Below are positions 40,825 through 50,552 of a stretch of 64,000 nucleotides of DNA, one piece after another; positions within the stretch are counted from its first letter, which is position 1; every line of letters begins with the position of its first letter. Made by a program: the position numbers and the translations under genes. Origin of the DNA: Candidatus Bariatricus faecipullorum (lineage in GTDB: Bacteria > Bacillota > Clostridia > Lachnospirales > Lachnospiraceae); assembly GCA_019118525.1 (NCBI GenBank), contig DWYV01000027.1:1-64000 (forward strand), written 5' to 3'. The notes beneath the pieces are model-generated. The model was not told where the DNA came from, did not search any database, and worked only from the letters and a program-made list of their open reading frames with translations.

Positions 40825-41430
40825 TTATTCTCCCTTGTCGTAGGGGAGGTTTTTAAAATAATACTTCCGGTCTTCGTCTGTGATTTCCCGAATCACCTTC
40901 GCCGGGTTTCCTCCTGCAATCACATTTGCCGGAATATCCTTTGTCACCACGCTTCCGGAAGCCACAACGGTGTTGTCTCCGATGGTCACACCGGGATTGA
41001 TGGTTACGCCCCCGCCAATCCAGACACAGTTTCCGACACGGATTTCCCGGGCATATTCCCAGGTGCTGGTGCGGTGGTCGGGATGTACCGGATGTCCCGC
41101 CGTATAGATTCCCACGTTTGGCCCTATCAGGACATTATCCCCGAAACGGACCGGGGCGCAGTCCAGAATGGTCAGGTTGGTATTGGAATAAAAATTTTCT
41201 CCCACCTCGATATTGTCTCCGTAATCGCAGTAAAAAGGAGCCTCAATCCAGGCTTTGTCCGCCTGCTCTCCCATCAGTTCTCTCAGAATCTCTTTCCGTT
41301 TTTCCACATCCGCCGGGTCGCACCGGTTAAATTCAAAGGTCAGGTGCTTGGCCCGTATCCGCGCCTGAAACAGCTCCTCATTGGCGGAATTATATAAAAG
41401 TCCGGCTTCCATCCGTTCTCTCTGTGTCAT
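40825..41430 (-). CDS. Maltose/galactoside O-acetyltransferase family
   Basis: A 201-residue left-handed beta-helix acetyltransferase with hexapeptide repeats (NVGIYTAGHPVHPDHR, then IGGGVTINPGVTIGDNTVV). The N-terminal helical segment (LFQARIRAKHLTFEFN) is that of the LacA/Maa group. It transfers acetyl from acetyl-CoA to sugars. Catalytic His is in AGHPVHPDHR. Last gene of the minus-strand run. Confidence 0.92.
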   Translation of the reverse strand: MTQRERMEAGLLYNSANEELFQARIRAKHLTFEFNRCDPADVEKRKEILRELMGEQADKAWIEAPFYCDYGDNIEVGENFYSNTNLTILDCAPVRFGDNVLIGPNVGIYTAGHPVHPDHRTSTWEYAREIRVGNCVWIGGGVTINPGVTIGDNTVVASGSVVTKDIPANVIAGGNPAKVIREITDEDRKYYFKNLPYDKGE

Positions 41431-41467
41431 AATACTGTCCTCTCTTTCTGTTTTCTCTGTGCTGTCT

Positions 41468-41854
41468 TTATTTCTCCCGGACCTGGTTCATGGCTTCATG
41501 CTCCTGGGAAATTTCTTTATAAAGCTGCAGAATATTCCAGTCTTTGTTCGTGTCCGTAAGAACCGCCTTATAATCCACCGGCTTTACCCCGCCCTTTTTC
41601 ATCAGAAAAAGCATCTGGTTCAGGTGCTCTTCCGTCACTCCGGCAAACACCATCATCTCCCGGCCCAGCTCTTCGCCTTCATAGGTCTCCTGGCCGGCTT
41701 CCATTCCCTTCACTCCCGCCAGGTATCCCAGAGTCTGAAGATACTCTTCGCGGCTTACCATCCGCATTCTGAGCTTCACGGTCAGAAGCATCATCTGTAT
41801 TTCCCGAAGCTGTTTTTTATCCTGAAAGTTTACAAGCAGAACTACTTCCCGCAT
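41468..41854 (-). CDS. DUF3783-type protein
   Basis: A 128-residue cytoplasmic protein. MREVVLLVNFQDKKQLREIQ, then VSREEYLQTLGYLAG, matches the pattern I recall for DUF3783. The second half (EEHLNQMLFLMKKGGVKPVDYK) is helical. The function is unknown. AGGAGGAAAGAC precedes the ATG; spacing to the YitT gene is 12 bases. Confidence 0.7.
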   Translation of the reverse strand: MREVVLLVNFQDKKQLREIQMMLLTVKLRMRMVSREEYLQTLGYLAGVKGMEAGQETYEGEELGREMMVFAGVTEEHLNQMLFLMKKGGVKPVDYKAVLTDTNKDWNILQLYKEISQEHEAMNQVREK

Positions 41855-41866
41855 CTGTCTTTCCTC

Positions 41867-42727
41867 CTATAAAAACCTTCTCCTGTTCTGGTTCCATTCC
41901 CCGAAAACTTCGCTGACCGTGGAGACGGTCACAAACGCGTGGGGAACTTCCTCTTCCACAAACTGAATCAGCCGGGCATATTCACTGCGTTCCAGAATCG
42001 AAGCCACTTCCATCCGCTCTTCGTTGTTTTTCCCTCCCCAGGCAGGATAAAGGGTGGCGCCTCTTTTCAGGTCGTTTACAATAAAATTCTGCACCTTCTG
42101 GTAATCCGGGGCAATGATACAGACCCGCTTGCGGACATGGAATCCGTCGATAAAGCTGTCCAGCACGATGCCGCACAAAATCGTTCCCAGTATACTGACT
42201 ACCGCGATTTTTAAATCATACACCAGAATGGCGCTGGCCGCCGTCAGCAGACCGATGATAGTCAGGGATTTGCCGATTTCAAAATGCAGATACTTATTCA
42301 GAATCTTGGCCACGATGTCCAGGCCTCCGGAAGAGGCATTCATATTAAACAGAATGGCCTGTCCAAAACTTACCACCAGCACATGGCAGATAGTATTGAC
42401 AAAAATGTCGTCTGTCAGCGGCGGAACACTGGGCGTCACCACCTCAAAAATTCCCAGAAACACGGGAATAATTACGGACGAATATACTGTTTTTATCCCG
42501 AAATTCCCACCAATCAGGAAAAATCCCAAAATCAGAAGGGATACATTGAGCACCATGGTCATGGTAGAAATCTTAAAGGGAAGGAAATTGGAAAGCACCA
42601 TTACCAGTCCGGAAATGCTCCCCACCACAATCTGGCTCGGCATCATCAGATAATACACGGACGCCGAGATAATCAGATTTCCCAGTGTCAGCAGTATAAA
42701 TTCTCTAATTACATTTTTTCCTTTCAT
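41867..42727 (-). CDS. YitT-family membrane protein with DUF2179 domain
   Basis: A 286-residue protein with about five transmembrane helices (residues 1-200; DUF161-type with NMNASSGGLDIVAK) and a C-terminal cytoplasmic DUF2179 domain (RGATLYPAWGGKNNEER, then HAFVTVSTVSEVFGE). The transport role is unproven. The gene follows the esterase by 10 bases. Confidence 0.92.
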   Translation of the reverse strand: MKGKNVIREFILLTLGNLIISASVYYLMMPSQIVVGSISGLVMVLSNFLPFKISTMTMVLNVSLLILGFFLIGGNFGIKTVYSSVIIPVFLGIFEVVTPSVPPLTDDIFVNTICHVLVVSFGQAILFNMNASSGGLDIVAKILNKYLHFEIGKSLTIIGLLTAASAILVYDLKIAVVSILGTILCGIVLDSFIDGFHVRKRVCIIAPDYQKVQNFIVNDLKRGATLYPAWGGKNNEERMEVASILERSEYARLIQFVEEEVPHAFVTVSTVSEVFGEWNQNRRRFL

Positions 42728-42737
42728 TCGTTACCTC

Positions 42738-43562
42738 TCAAACAACCGTCATCTTTTTCATCCATTTTTCCGCCAGTTTTATCCAGTCCTGTACATACCG
42801 GCAGTACCGTTCCCCATTTTCATGCATCGTTGTCTCGTCTCCCAGGGAAAGCCCATGCTCCCCTTCCGGGTACAGATGAAACTCTGCCAGTACTCCGGCC
42901 TGTTTCAGGGCTGTTACAAAAAGCAGAGAGTTCTCCGCCGGAACCGTTCCGTCGGTGTAAGTATGCCAGAGAAAGCAGGGCGGCACTTCCGCCGTCACCT
43001 GATGCTCCAGGGACAGCAGCTTCTGCTTTTCTTCTGTTCTCTCTCCCAGAAGATTCTCGAAGCTTCCTTCATGGGCCAGGCCCTTTTGGGCCGTAATCAC
43101 GGGATAGCTCAGAATCAGTCCGGCCGGTCTTAAAAGCGCGCTCTCTGTCTGAAGCGCCTCCGCCAGAAACTCCCGGTTCCAGAACACGCCCAGGCAGGCG
43201 GCCAGATGGCCTCCTGCCGAGGAGCCCTGGATAAAAATTTTTTCCGCCTCTATCTTCCATTCCTCTTCGTGTTCCCGCAGAAGGAGCACGGAACGCCCCA
43301 GCTCCAGAAGCGCCGTGGGAAAGCGGGCAGGAGCGCAGGAATACCGCAGTACCGCCGCATGGTATCCCATAGCCAGAAACCGCATGGCCACCGGCTCCGC
43401 CTCCCGGTCGCTGGTCCTCTCGTAGCCTCCGCCCGGACATATCAGTACCAGGGGACGCCGGAGTCCTTTCTGATAATTCTCTGAGGTATCCAGAATGTAT
43501 ACCTGAAGTTTTGCTCCTTCCAGAGAGCCCTGTTCTTTTAATTCGATTGTCTTTACTGTCAC
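42738..43562 (-). CDS. Alpha/beta hydrolase, acyl esterase type
   Basis: A 274-residue cytoplasmic esterase. The oxyanion segment ICPGGGYERTSDRE, nucleophile elbow IQGSSAGGHLAA (Ser), catalytic Asp near YTDGTVP and His in EGEHGLSL are visible, as in BD-FAE/acetyl-xylan-type and PnbA-like esterases. The start is GTG at 43562, which overlaps the upstream stop by four bases (GTGA) and so couples the gene to the dehydrogenase. Longer readings run inside that gene. Confidence 0.88.
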   Translation of the reverse strand: MTVKTIELKEQGSLEGAKLQVYILDTSENYQKGLRRPLVLICPGGGYERTSDREAEPVAMRFLAMGYHAAVLRYSCAPARFPTALLELGRSVLLLREHEEEWKIEAEKIFIQGSSAGGHLAACLGVFWNREFLAEALQTESALLRPAGLILSYPVITAQKGLAHEGSFENLLGERTEEKQKLLSLEHQVTAEVPPCFLWHTYTDGTVPAENSLLFVTALKQAGVLAEFHLYPEGEHGLSLGDETTMHENGERYCRYVQDWIKLAEKWMKKMTVV

Positions 43563-45853
43563 TGTTTTTTCAGTCCTCTCCAGATTTTCTCCGGCGTCAC
43601 CGGCAGCTCCCGGAACCACAGCCCGGTTGCGTGATGCACGGCGCTGGCAATGGCCGGAGCCGGAGTGTTGATAACCACCTCGCCAATGGACTTTGCGCCA
43701 AAGGGGCCGGTCTCCTCGTAGCTGCTTTCAAATTCCACCCGGATTTTCCCCGTATCCAGGCGGGAAGGAATCTTGTACTGCATGAAGGAATTCTCCAGAA
43801 TCTTTCCGCCTTTATCGTAATGAATGTCCTCATAGAGAGCCATACCGATTCCCTGGGCAATGCCTCCCTCAGTCTGTACCCTGGCCAGGTTGCTGTTAAT
43901 CACGGTTCCGCAGTCCACTACTGCCACGTAATCCAGAAGTTCCACCGCTCCGGTTTCCATGTCTACTTCCACTTCCGCCATGCCGGCCATAAAGGGCGGC
44001 GGCGACGTGGGGGAAGAATGGGTTACCGTCACCTGAACAGCTTCCCGGTTTCCGCTCATGGATTTTGTGGCAATGTCTCCCAGAGACACTTCCCTGCTTC
44101 CGTCCGCCGTCTTTACGGCCTCCGGTGTGAAGACCAGTTCCTTTTCCGGGCAGTCCAGCATGCCTGCCGCAATCCGGCAGATCCGCTCTTTCAGCTCCCC
44201 GCAGGCGCGCTCCACGGCTTTTCCTGTCACATAGGTGGTACTGGACGCATAGGAGCCGGAATCATAAGGCGAGCTGTCCGTATCCGCTCCGTATACAATA
44301 ATATTATCCACATCGCACTCCAGACATTCCGCCGCCATCTGGGCCAGAATCGTATCGCATCCGGTTCCCATGTCCGCCGCTCCGATGGACATGGCATAAA
44401 AGCCTTCGTCGTTGAGTTTGATGGTCACAGAGCCTACATCCACGCCGGAAATACCGGAGCCCTGCATGGAAAGAGCCATCCCCTTTCCCCGGACTTTTCC
44501 ATTCCCCATGTCCTGGCGCAACGGCTTTTCCTCCCAGCCAAACATCTCTTTTGCCCGGGCAATGCACTTATCCAGGGCGCAGGCATAGAAGGTTTCGTTA
44601 TAGTAGGCCGGAACCGTCTGCCCTTCCCGGACGATGTTTTTCTCCCGGATGGCCGCCGGATCCATGTGCAGCCGGTCCGCCAGCTCGTTTACCGCGCTCT
44701 CCACGGCAAACAGTCCCTGGGTGGCCCCGTACCCCCGGTAGGCTCCCGCAGGCTGGACATTGGTATAAACCACGTCGTAGTCAAACCGGTAGGCCTCCAG
44801 GTTGTTGTTGTAAAGGGGGATGGATTTGTGCCCGGACAGTCCCACCGTAGTGGGGCCGTGCTCTCCATAGGCCCCTGTATTGGAAAGGGTGTACACGTCA
44901 ATGGCGCGGATGGTCCCGTCTTTCATGGCTCCCAGTCTGACATGAACTTCCATTTCATGCCGGGGACAGCCGCAGGTCTGGCTCTCCTGCCTGGTATAAA
45001 TCAGTTTTGCCGGTTTTTTCGTCATCCATGTAACAAAAGCCGGATAGACTTCCGTCACGCAGGACTGTTTCGCCCCGAAGCCTCCGCCGATTCTGGGCTT
45101 GGTTACCCGAATCATGGATTTGGGAATGTCCAGGGCATTGGCCAGAATCCGGCGCACATGAAAGATAATCTGGGTAGACCCGATAACGTGAAGTCTTCCA
45201 TAAGGGTCAATGCAGGTGTAGGTGCGGAAGGTCTCCATCATGGCCTGGGAATTCGGTTTTGTGTGGTACACCTCGTCCACCACCTCGTCGCAGTCCGCCA
45301 GCACCTGGTCCACATCTCCTTTCCCGTCGTGGGCTGTGGCGCAAAGGTTCCGTTTATTGTCCGCCCCTACCGGGCACAGGGCCTTCCAGTTGTCTTCCGG
45401 ATGAACCAGCACCGGACCGTCTTTTGCCGTATGCATGTCCAGCACCGGCTCCAGCACCTGGTATTTTACTTTTATCATTTTCAGCGCCCGGTCCACGGCT
45501 TTTTCGTTCTCTCCCGCCACAATGGCCACCGGGTCTCCCACATACCGGACTCTTCTGTCCAGTATCAGCCGGTCATAAGGGCTGGGCTCCGGATAGGTTT
45601 GTCCGGCCATGGTGAACCGCTTCTGCGGCACGTCCTGCCAGGTATACACCGCCTCGATTCCCGGTACTTTCCGGGCGGTATCCGTCCGGATATCCTCAAT
45701 CCAGGCATGGGCATAAGGACTGTGAAGTATTTTTACCACCAGGCAGTCCCGGGGGACAATGTCATCGGTGTATACAGGTTTTCCCGTCACCAGTGCCATG
45801 GCGTCCTTTTTCCGCACCGGCTGGCTGATATAACGCCGTTTCTGCTCACGCAT
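43559..45853 (-). CDS. Xanthine dehydrogenase-type molybdenum-binding subunit
   Basis: A 764-residue large subunit of a molybdenum hydroxylase. An N-terminal substrate domain (VTGKPVYTDDI) precedes cofactor-binding motifs: GGGFGAKQ, PAGAYRGYGATQG, and GAKSIGE with the catalytic Glu. The ATG at 45853 follows GAAGGAGGGGG. It works with the 2Fe-2S and FAD subunits encoded upstream, making a three-part enzyme. Purine or an N-heterocycle is the likely substrate; the exact one is not determinable. Confidence 0.93.
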   Translation of the reverse strand: MREQKRRYISQPVRKKDAMALVTGKPVYTDDIVPRDCLVVKILHSPYAHAWIEDIRTDTARKVPGIEAVYTWQDVPQKRFTMAGQTYPEPSPYDRLILDRRVRYVGDPVAIVAGENEKAVDRALKMIKVKYQVLEPVLDMHTAKDGPVLVHPEDNWKALCPVGADNKRNLCATAHDGKGDVDQVLADCDEVVDEVYHTKPNSQAMMETFRTYTCIDPYGRLHVIGSTQIIFHVRRILANALDIPKSMIRVTKPRIGGGFGAKQSCVTEVYPAFVTWMTKKPAKLIYTRQESQTCGCPRHEMEVHVRLGAMKDGTIRAIDVYTLSNTGAYGEHGPTTVGLSGHKSIPLYNNNLEAYRFDYDVVYTNVQPAGAYRGYGATQGLFAVESAVNELADRLHMDPAAIREKNIVREGQTVPAYYNETFYACALDKCIARAKEMFGWEEKPLRQDMGNGKVRGKGMALSMQGSGISGVDVGSVTIKLNDEGFYAMSIGAADMGTGCDTILAQMAAECLECDVDNIIVYGADTDSSPYDSGSYASSTTYVTGKAVERACGELKERICRIAAGMLDCPEKELVFTPEAVKTADGSREVSLGDIATKSMSGNREAVQVTVTHSSPTSPPPFMAGMAEVEVDMETGAVELLDYVAVVDCGTVINSNLARVQTEGGIAQGIGMALYEDIHYDKGGKILENSFMQYKIPSRLDTGKIRVEFESSYEETGPFGAKSIGEVVINTPAPAIASAVHHATGLWFRELPVTPEKIWRGLKKQ

Positions 45854-46322
45854 CGTTTTCCCCCTCCTTCCCATGCTTATAGGCCAGATATGCTTTTATT
45901 CCTCTCATCTGTCCCTCGTATCCGGAGCACCGGCAGAGATTTCCTGCCAGATATTCCAGTATTTCCTCGTCTGTGGGGTCGGGATTTTCCCGGAACAGGG
46001 CGATGGCATTCATCATAAATCCCGGGTTGCAGAAGCCGCACTGTTCTGCTCCCTGGTCCGCGATATAGGCTCCGAAGCCTTCCGCCTCCTCCGGCAGTCC
46101 TTCCAGGGTGGTCACATGGCATCCCTGGACCCGGGCTGTCAGCATGCTGCAGGAAAGCACCGGCCTGTCCTCCACAAATACCGTGCAGAGGCCGCAGTTT
46201 GACGTGTCGCAGCCCCGTTTCACACTGTAGCAGCCGTGGTTCCGCAGAAAATCAATCAGCAGAAGATCCGCGTCGATGTCGTCGGTAACTGTTTTTCCGT
46301 TTATCCATAACTGAATCTGCAT
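45846..46322 (-). CDS. Xanthine dehydrogenase-type 2Fe-2S subunit
   Basis: A 158-residue ferredoxin-like subunit with plant-type cluster cysteines (CYSVKRGCDTSNCGLC) and the second cluster CGFCNPGFM, then GNLCRCSGYEG. It passes electrons from the molybdenum site to FAD. It overlaps the large-subunit start by eight bases. Confidence 0.95.
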   Translation of the reverse strand: MQIQLWINGKTVTDDIDADLLLIDFLRNHGCYSVKRGCDTSNCGLCTVFVEDRPVLSCSMLTARVQGCHVTTLEGLPEEAEGFGAYIADQGAEQCGFCNPGFMMNAIALFRENPDPTDEEILEYLAGNLCRCSGYEGQMRGIKAYLAYKHGKEGENDA

Positions 46323-46326
46323 CGTC

Positions 46327-47121
46327 CTACCCCCTCATTTTCTCTGTCTCCAGAAGCGCCCGTCTGGTCAGCACCTGCACCAGCATGGTGCGGTATTCGC
46401 TGCTTCCCCTCAGATTGCTTCCCGTTTTTACCTGAGCCGCCGCCCAGGCTCCAAATGCTTCCGCGCTCTCCGGCGTCACTCCCCCTGCCAGGATTCCGGT
46501 TTCATCCTTCAGACAGACTGCCTTCATGGGCCGTGCCCCGATGGCGCACCGGATTTCCCCGTCTTCCCGGGATACACAGCAGGTCAGCACCGGGAAATCC
46601 GTCTTTATGTTTCTCTGGGAAAGATACACCGTATTTCTCCGGCGTCTGGGCACAATGACCCGCACCAGCACGTCCCGGTCATAAGCCATGGCGGCAAATT
46701 CCTCTATCGGCAGACGGCCGGCATGATAAAGCTCCACCTCGGCCCCCAGGGCCATAAACAGAGTCAGCACATCGGAAAATCCGAACCGCCCGTAAACACT
46801 TCCTCCCACCGTGGCCAGGTTGCGGAACTGTACGCCCACAATGTGGCGCAGGCTCTCTTTCACGGCGCCTTCCGTATCCGCTTCCAGTCCGGGATGGCGC
46901 TCCAGTTCCCGCAAAGTTACCATAGCGCCAATCCGGTATTCCTCCGGCGTCTCTTCTATTTTATCCAGACCCAGGCCGGACAGGTCAATCGCAGTTCCCA
47001 CATTCCGGTTCTGCATCTTCAGCCAGAGCATCCCTCCCAGGATGACACTGGACTTCTTCTGATTTAACTGCCAGGCCTCTTCCAGCGACTGTACTTTCAC
47101 ATATTCCTTAATCTTAATCAC
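46327..47121 (-). CDS. Xanthine dehydrogenase-type FAD-binding subunit
   Basis: A 264-residue subunit of the CoxM/CutM type, with the FAD segment SSVILGGMLWLKMQNR and ATVGGSVYGRFGFSD. The start is GTG at 47121, six bases after AGGAGG; an ATG 13 codons upstream is unsupported. First gene of the operon, four bases before the 2Fe-2S subunit. Confidence 0.93.
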   Translation of the reverse strand: MIKIKEYVKVQSLEEAWQLNQKKSSVILGGMLWLKMQNRNVGTAIDLSGLGLDKIEETPEEYRIGAMVTLRELERHPGLEADTEGAVKESLRHIVGVQFRNLATVGGSVYGRFGFSDVLTLFMALGAEVELYHAGRLPIEEFAAMAYDRDVLVRVIVPRRRRNTVYLSQRNIKTDFPVLTCCVSREDGEIRCAIGARPMKAVCLKDETGILAGGVTPESAEAFGAWAAAQVKTGSNLRGSSEYRTMLVQVLTRRALLETEKMRG

Positions 47122-47246
47122 ATCGCTCCTCCTTTGTCCTCTCAGTGTCCTGCTTTTCATTTTAACATCTTTATTCTATAATATCAGTAGATTTTTGCAT
47201 ATACTTATTTTCATTTTCTATGACCGAACACGAAGGAGGCCTCTGT

Positions 47247-49364
47247 ATGAAATATGATATTCCTGACATCACACTGGTTCCCGGCGGCCACCTGCCGCCT
47301 CTGGATGAGATAAACGGCTTTCAGGTGCGCCCGGGGTTCTTTCAGTTTCCCGGCACCACCCTGCTGCCCGGGGGCGTCAGCTTTACCGTCCAGTCCCATG
47401 GCGCCACGTCCTGCGAGCTGCTGCTTTTTCACCGGGAAGCGGAAGAACCGTTCGCCGTTCTTCCCTTTCCGGAGACCTACCGGATTGGTTTTGTCTACTC
47501 CATGATTGTCTTTGGCCTGGACATCGAAGAATTTGAATATGCCTACCGCCTGGACGGCCCTTATGATGAAAAGAAGGGACTCCGTTTTGACCGGACAAAA
47601 ATCCTGCTGGACCCCTACGCCAGGGCGGTCACCGGCCAGAGCCGGTGGGGCTGCAAAAACAACCCCGCCCACGGATACCGCGCCCGGGTCGTCCGGAATA
47701 ATTTTGACTGGGGACTGGAATCCCAGCCCCGCCTTCCCATGGAGGACATGATTATTTACGAGCTTCATGTGCGGGGATTTACCAGGGACGATTCTTCCCA
47801 GTCCGCCCATCCGGGCACCTTTCTGGGGCTGGAAGAAAAAATTCCCTATCTCAAAGAGCTGGGGGTAAACGCGGTGGAGCTGATGCCCATTTTTGAATTT
47901 GACGAAATGCGGGACTGCCGGATGATGGGCCAGGAACAGCTGCTGGATTACTGGGGCTATAACACGGTCAGTTTTTTTGCCCCCAACACCAGCTATTCTT
48001 CCACGAAAGAGTACAACCGGGAAGGCCAGGAACTGAAGCACCTTATCCGGGTGCTCCACGAAAACGGCATCGAAGTCATTCTGGACGTGGTATTTAATCA
48101 TACCGCCGAGGGCAACGAGCAGGGTCCCTGCTTTTCCTTCAAAGGGTTTGACAACAATATCTACTACATGCTGACGCCGGACGGATACTACTATAATTTC
48201 AGCGGCTGCGGCAATACCCTGAACTGCAATCATCCCGTTGTCCAGGAGCTGATTCGAAGCTGCCTGCGCTACTGGGTGACCGATTACCGGGTGGACGGCT
48301 TCCGCTTTGACCTGGCCTCCATTCTGGGGCGCAGCGAGGACGGCTCCCCCATGAACCAGCCGCCCCTTCTGCGCTCCCTGGCCTTCGACCCCATTCTGGG
48401 AAATGTAAAACTCATCGCCGAGGCCTGGGACGCCGGCGGGCTCTACCAGGTGGGCTCCTTTCCCTCCTGGCAGAGATGGACGGAATGGAACGGCAAATAC
48501 CGGGACCATCTTCGGAAATTTTTAAAAGGCGACTCCGGCATGGCCTGGAACGCTTCCCGGCGGATTCTGGGCTCCCCGGACCTCTACGACCCGGCCCTGC
48601 GGGGAGAAAATGCCTCCGTCAATTTCCTGAACTGTCACGACGGCTTTACCCTCTGGGACATGTATTCCTACAACCAGAAGCACAACGAGGACAACGGCTG
48701 GAACAACACCGACGGGACGGACAGCAATGACAGCTGGAACTGCGGAGAAGAAGGAGAAACGAAAAATCCGGACGTCCTGGCCCTGCGTCACCGCATGGTA
48801 AAAAATGCCTGCGCCGTCCTGCTGTGCAGCCGGGGCACTCCCATGTTTCTCTCCGGCGACGAATTCGGGGATACCAGGTTTGGCAACAACAATCCCTACT
48901 GCCAGGACAATCCCATTTCCTGGCTGGACTGGACCCTGCTTCAGAAAAACCGGGATATTTATGCGTTTTTCCGGTTTATGATTTCCTTCCGGAAAGCCCA
49001 TCCCGTTCTGCGGAAGCGCCTCCTGCCCGGGCATCTGGGATTTCCCGATACCAGCGTCCACGGCGTGACTCCCTGGCAGGCGGACTATGGGGAAGAATCC
49101 CGTCTTCTCGGCGTCCTCTTTTCCGGCCAGGAAGAAGAAACCGGTCGGGAGGACACAGTGTATCTTCTGATAAACGCCTACTGGGAAAGCCGTACAGTGA
49201 CGCTCCCCTCCCTTCCGGAAGGCTGGATATGGGAGGTGGCGGTCAATACTGGAGACCCCGCTTCCGCCTCTTTTGACGAGGGCGGGCGGCCCGCCGCCGG
49301 CCTTCAGATTCTGGCAGGCGCCCGCTCGGTTCTGGTGCTGACTGCGGTTTCCTGTCAGAAATGA
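47247..49364 (+). CDS. Glycogen debranching/isoamylase-type GH13 enzyme
   Basis: A 705-residue alpha-1,6-glucosidase of the GlgX/isoamylase/pullulanase group. An N-terminal CBM48-like domain (GVSFTVQSHGATSCELLLF) is followed by the TIM barrel: DVVFNHTAEG, GFRFDLASILG (nucleophile), LIAEAWDAGG (acid/base), NCHDGFTLWD. No signal peptide, so it would act on stored glycogen or imported dextrins, alongside the GH13 enzyme at 22.4 kb. The ATG at 47247 follows GAAGGAGG. Confidence 0.93.
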   Translation: MKYDIPDITLVPGGHLPPLDEINGFQVRPGFFQFPGTTLLPGGVSFTVQSHGATSCELLLFHREAEEPFAVLPFPETYRIGFVYSMIVFGLDIEEFEYAYRLDGPYDEKKGLRFDRTKILLDPYARAVTGQSRWGCKNNPAHGYRARVVRNNFDWGLESQPRLPMEDMIIYELHVRGFTRDDSSQSAHPGTFLGLEEKIPYLKELGVNAVELMPIFEFDEMRDCRMMGQEQLLDYWGYNTVSFFAPNTSYSSTKEYNREGQELKHLIRVLHENGIEVILDVVFNHTAEGNEQGPCFSFKGFDNNIYYMLTPDGYYYNFSGCGNTLNCNHPVVQELIRSCLRYWVTDYRVDGFRFDLASILGRSEDGSPMNQPPLLRSLAFDPILGNVKLIAEAWDAGGLYQVGSFPSWQRWTEWNGKYRDHLRKFLKGDSGMAWNASRRILGSPDLYDPALRGENASVNFLNCHDGFTLWDMYSYNQKHNEDNGWNNTDGTDSNDSWNCGEEGETKNPDVLALRHRMVKNACAVLLCSRGTPMFLSGDEFGDTRFGNNNPYCQDNPISWLDWTLLQKNRDIYAFFRFMISFRKAHPVLRKRLLPGHLGFPDTSVHGVTPWQADYGEESRLLGVLFSGQEEETGREDTVYLLINAYWESRTVTLPSLPEGWIWEVAVNTGDPASASFDEGGRPAAGLQILAGARSVLVLTAVSCQK

Positions 49365-49478
49365 CGAAAGCTGTCCCTTTTTTTGCCTGGAAATCTCCCG
49401 AAAGCCTCTTGAAAAAGAGCCGGTAAAAGTGTAGGATAATTTCTTGACAACACAGTGTGTTTTCGGGAGGTTATGATT

Positions 49479-50552
49479 ATGGGAGAGAAAAAAACAAAAG
49501 CCAGGGACTGGCTTTTTGACAATTATAAGGCTCTGCTGATTATCCTTGTGGTTACCGGACATCTGACAGAGCCCTGCTATGAAAACAATGGATTTTTATA
49601 CGTGCTGAAATGGCTGATTTTTACCTTTCACATGCCGGCGTTTATCCTGATTTCCGGCTACTTTTCCAGACGCAGCCATTCCCTGAAAGAACTGGCACAG
49701 AAGTTTCTCGTGCCTTATCTGGTATTCGAGGTAATTTACTACCTGGTATACACCGTGATTATCCAAAAAGAGACAAGCCTTGCGCTTTTGTTTCCCAAGT
49801 TTTCCCTATGGTATCTGCCCGCCCTCTTCGTGTGGAGGGCTGTGACCCCTTATGTAAAAAAAGTCCCCCACTATTTCCTGCTTTCCGTTCTGGGCGGACT
49901 GGCCGCCGGCTTCTTTCCCGGCCCCAGCAATTTTCTGACCCTGCCCAGGATTCTGTTTTTCTATCCTTACTTCCTGGCAGGAACCCTGCTGGACCGGAAT
50001 CTGCTTACAAAACTGCGGGAGAAAGTCTCCGTGCGGCGGACGGCGGCCCTGGGCACCGTACTTTATGTTCTCTTTCTGATATTTGACCCGGTGCATACCC
50101 TGGTCTCCCCCAAGGTATTCTACGGACGTTACTCCTACGACTATCTGGGTATGGAACCGATGGAGGGCATGCTGGTACGTCTGCTCTGCTACGGCGCCGG
50201 ATTTTTCCTGACCTGGGCGGGCCTGATTCTGATTTCCGGCAGACGGCACTGGTTCTCGTTCCTGGGAAGCGATACCCTGCCCATTTACCTGTTCCACGGC
50301 CTGGTATACAAAATCATCAGCGGACGGACAGACCTTCTGTCCTCTGTGGAAACCCTGCCGGAGAGTTTCACCCTGCTGGCCTTCTGCCTGGTCCTTACCC
50401 TGGCTCTTTCCACCCCGGCCCTGGGCCGGTTTACCGCTACTGTTTCGAATCTGTCTCTGTCCCATATGTGGCAAGAAATTCGTCCACAGTTAAGCAATCA
50501 AAACCTTCTTCCAGGAGCCTCCTCACAAAGATTCCGTTACCGGGAATCTTAG
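49479..50552 (+). CDS. Membrane acyltransferase, acyltransferase-3-like
   Basis: A 357-residue integral membrane protein with about ten hydrophobic helices. The N-terminal DNYKALLIILVVTGH, then FHMPAFILISGYFSRR, is the signature of acyltransferase-3/OatA-like enzymes that acetylate surface sugars. The ATG at 49479 is preferred over the one at 49473, which is too near the GGGAGG site. The last 116 bases overlap the convergent DUF523 gene. Confidence 0.88.
   Translation: MGEKKTKARDWLFDNYKALLIILVVTGHLTEPCYENNGFLYVLKWLIFTFHMPAFILISGYFSRRSHSLKELAQKFLVPYLVFEVIYYLVYTVIIQKETSLALLFPKFSLWYLPALFVWRAVTPYVKKVPHYFLLSVLGGLAAGFFPGPSNFLTLPRILFFYPYFLAGTLLDRNLLTKLREKVSVRRTAALGTVLYVLFLIFDPVHTLVSPKVFYGRYSYDYLGMEPMEGMLVRLLCYGAGFFLTWAGLILISGRRHWFSFLGSDTLPIYLFHGLVYKIISGRTDLLSSVETLPESFTLLAFCLVLTLALSTPALGRFTATVSNLSLSHMWQEIRPQLSNQNLLPGASSQRFRYRES

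Noticed and set aside
43511..46018. An 835-codon plus-strand frame
   Set aside because: Antisense of the molybdenum subunit; no motif or ribosome site, composition typical of a shadow frame.
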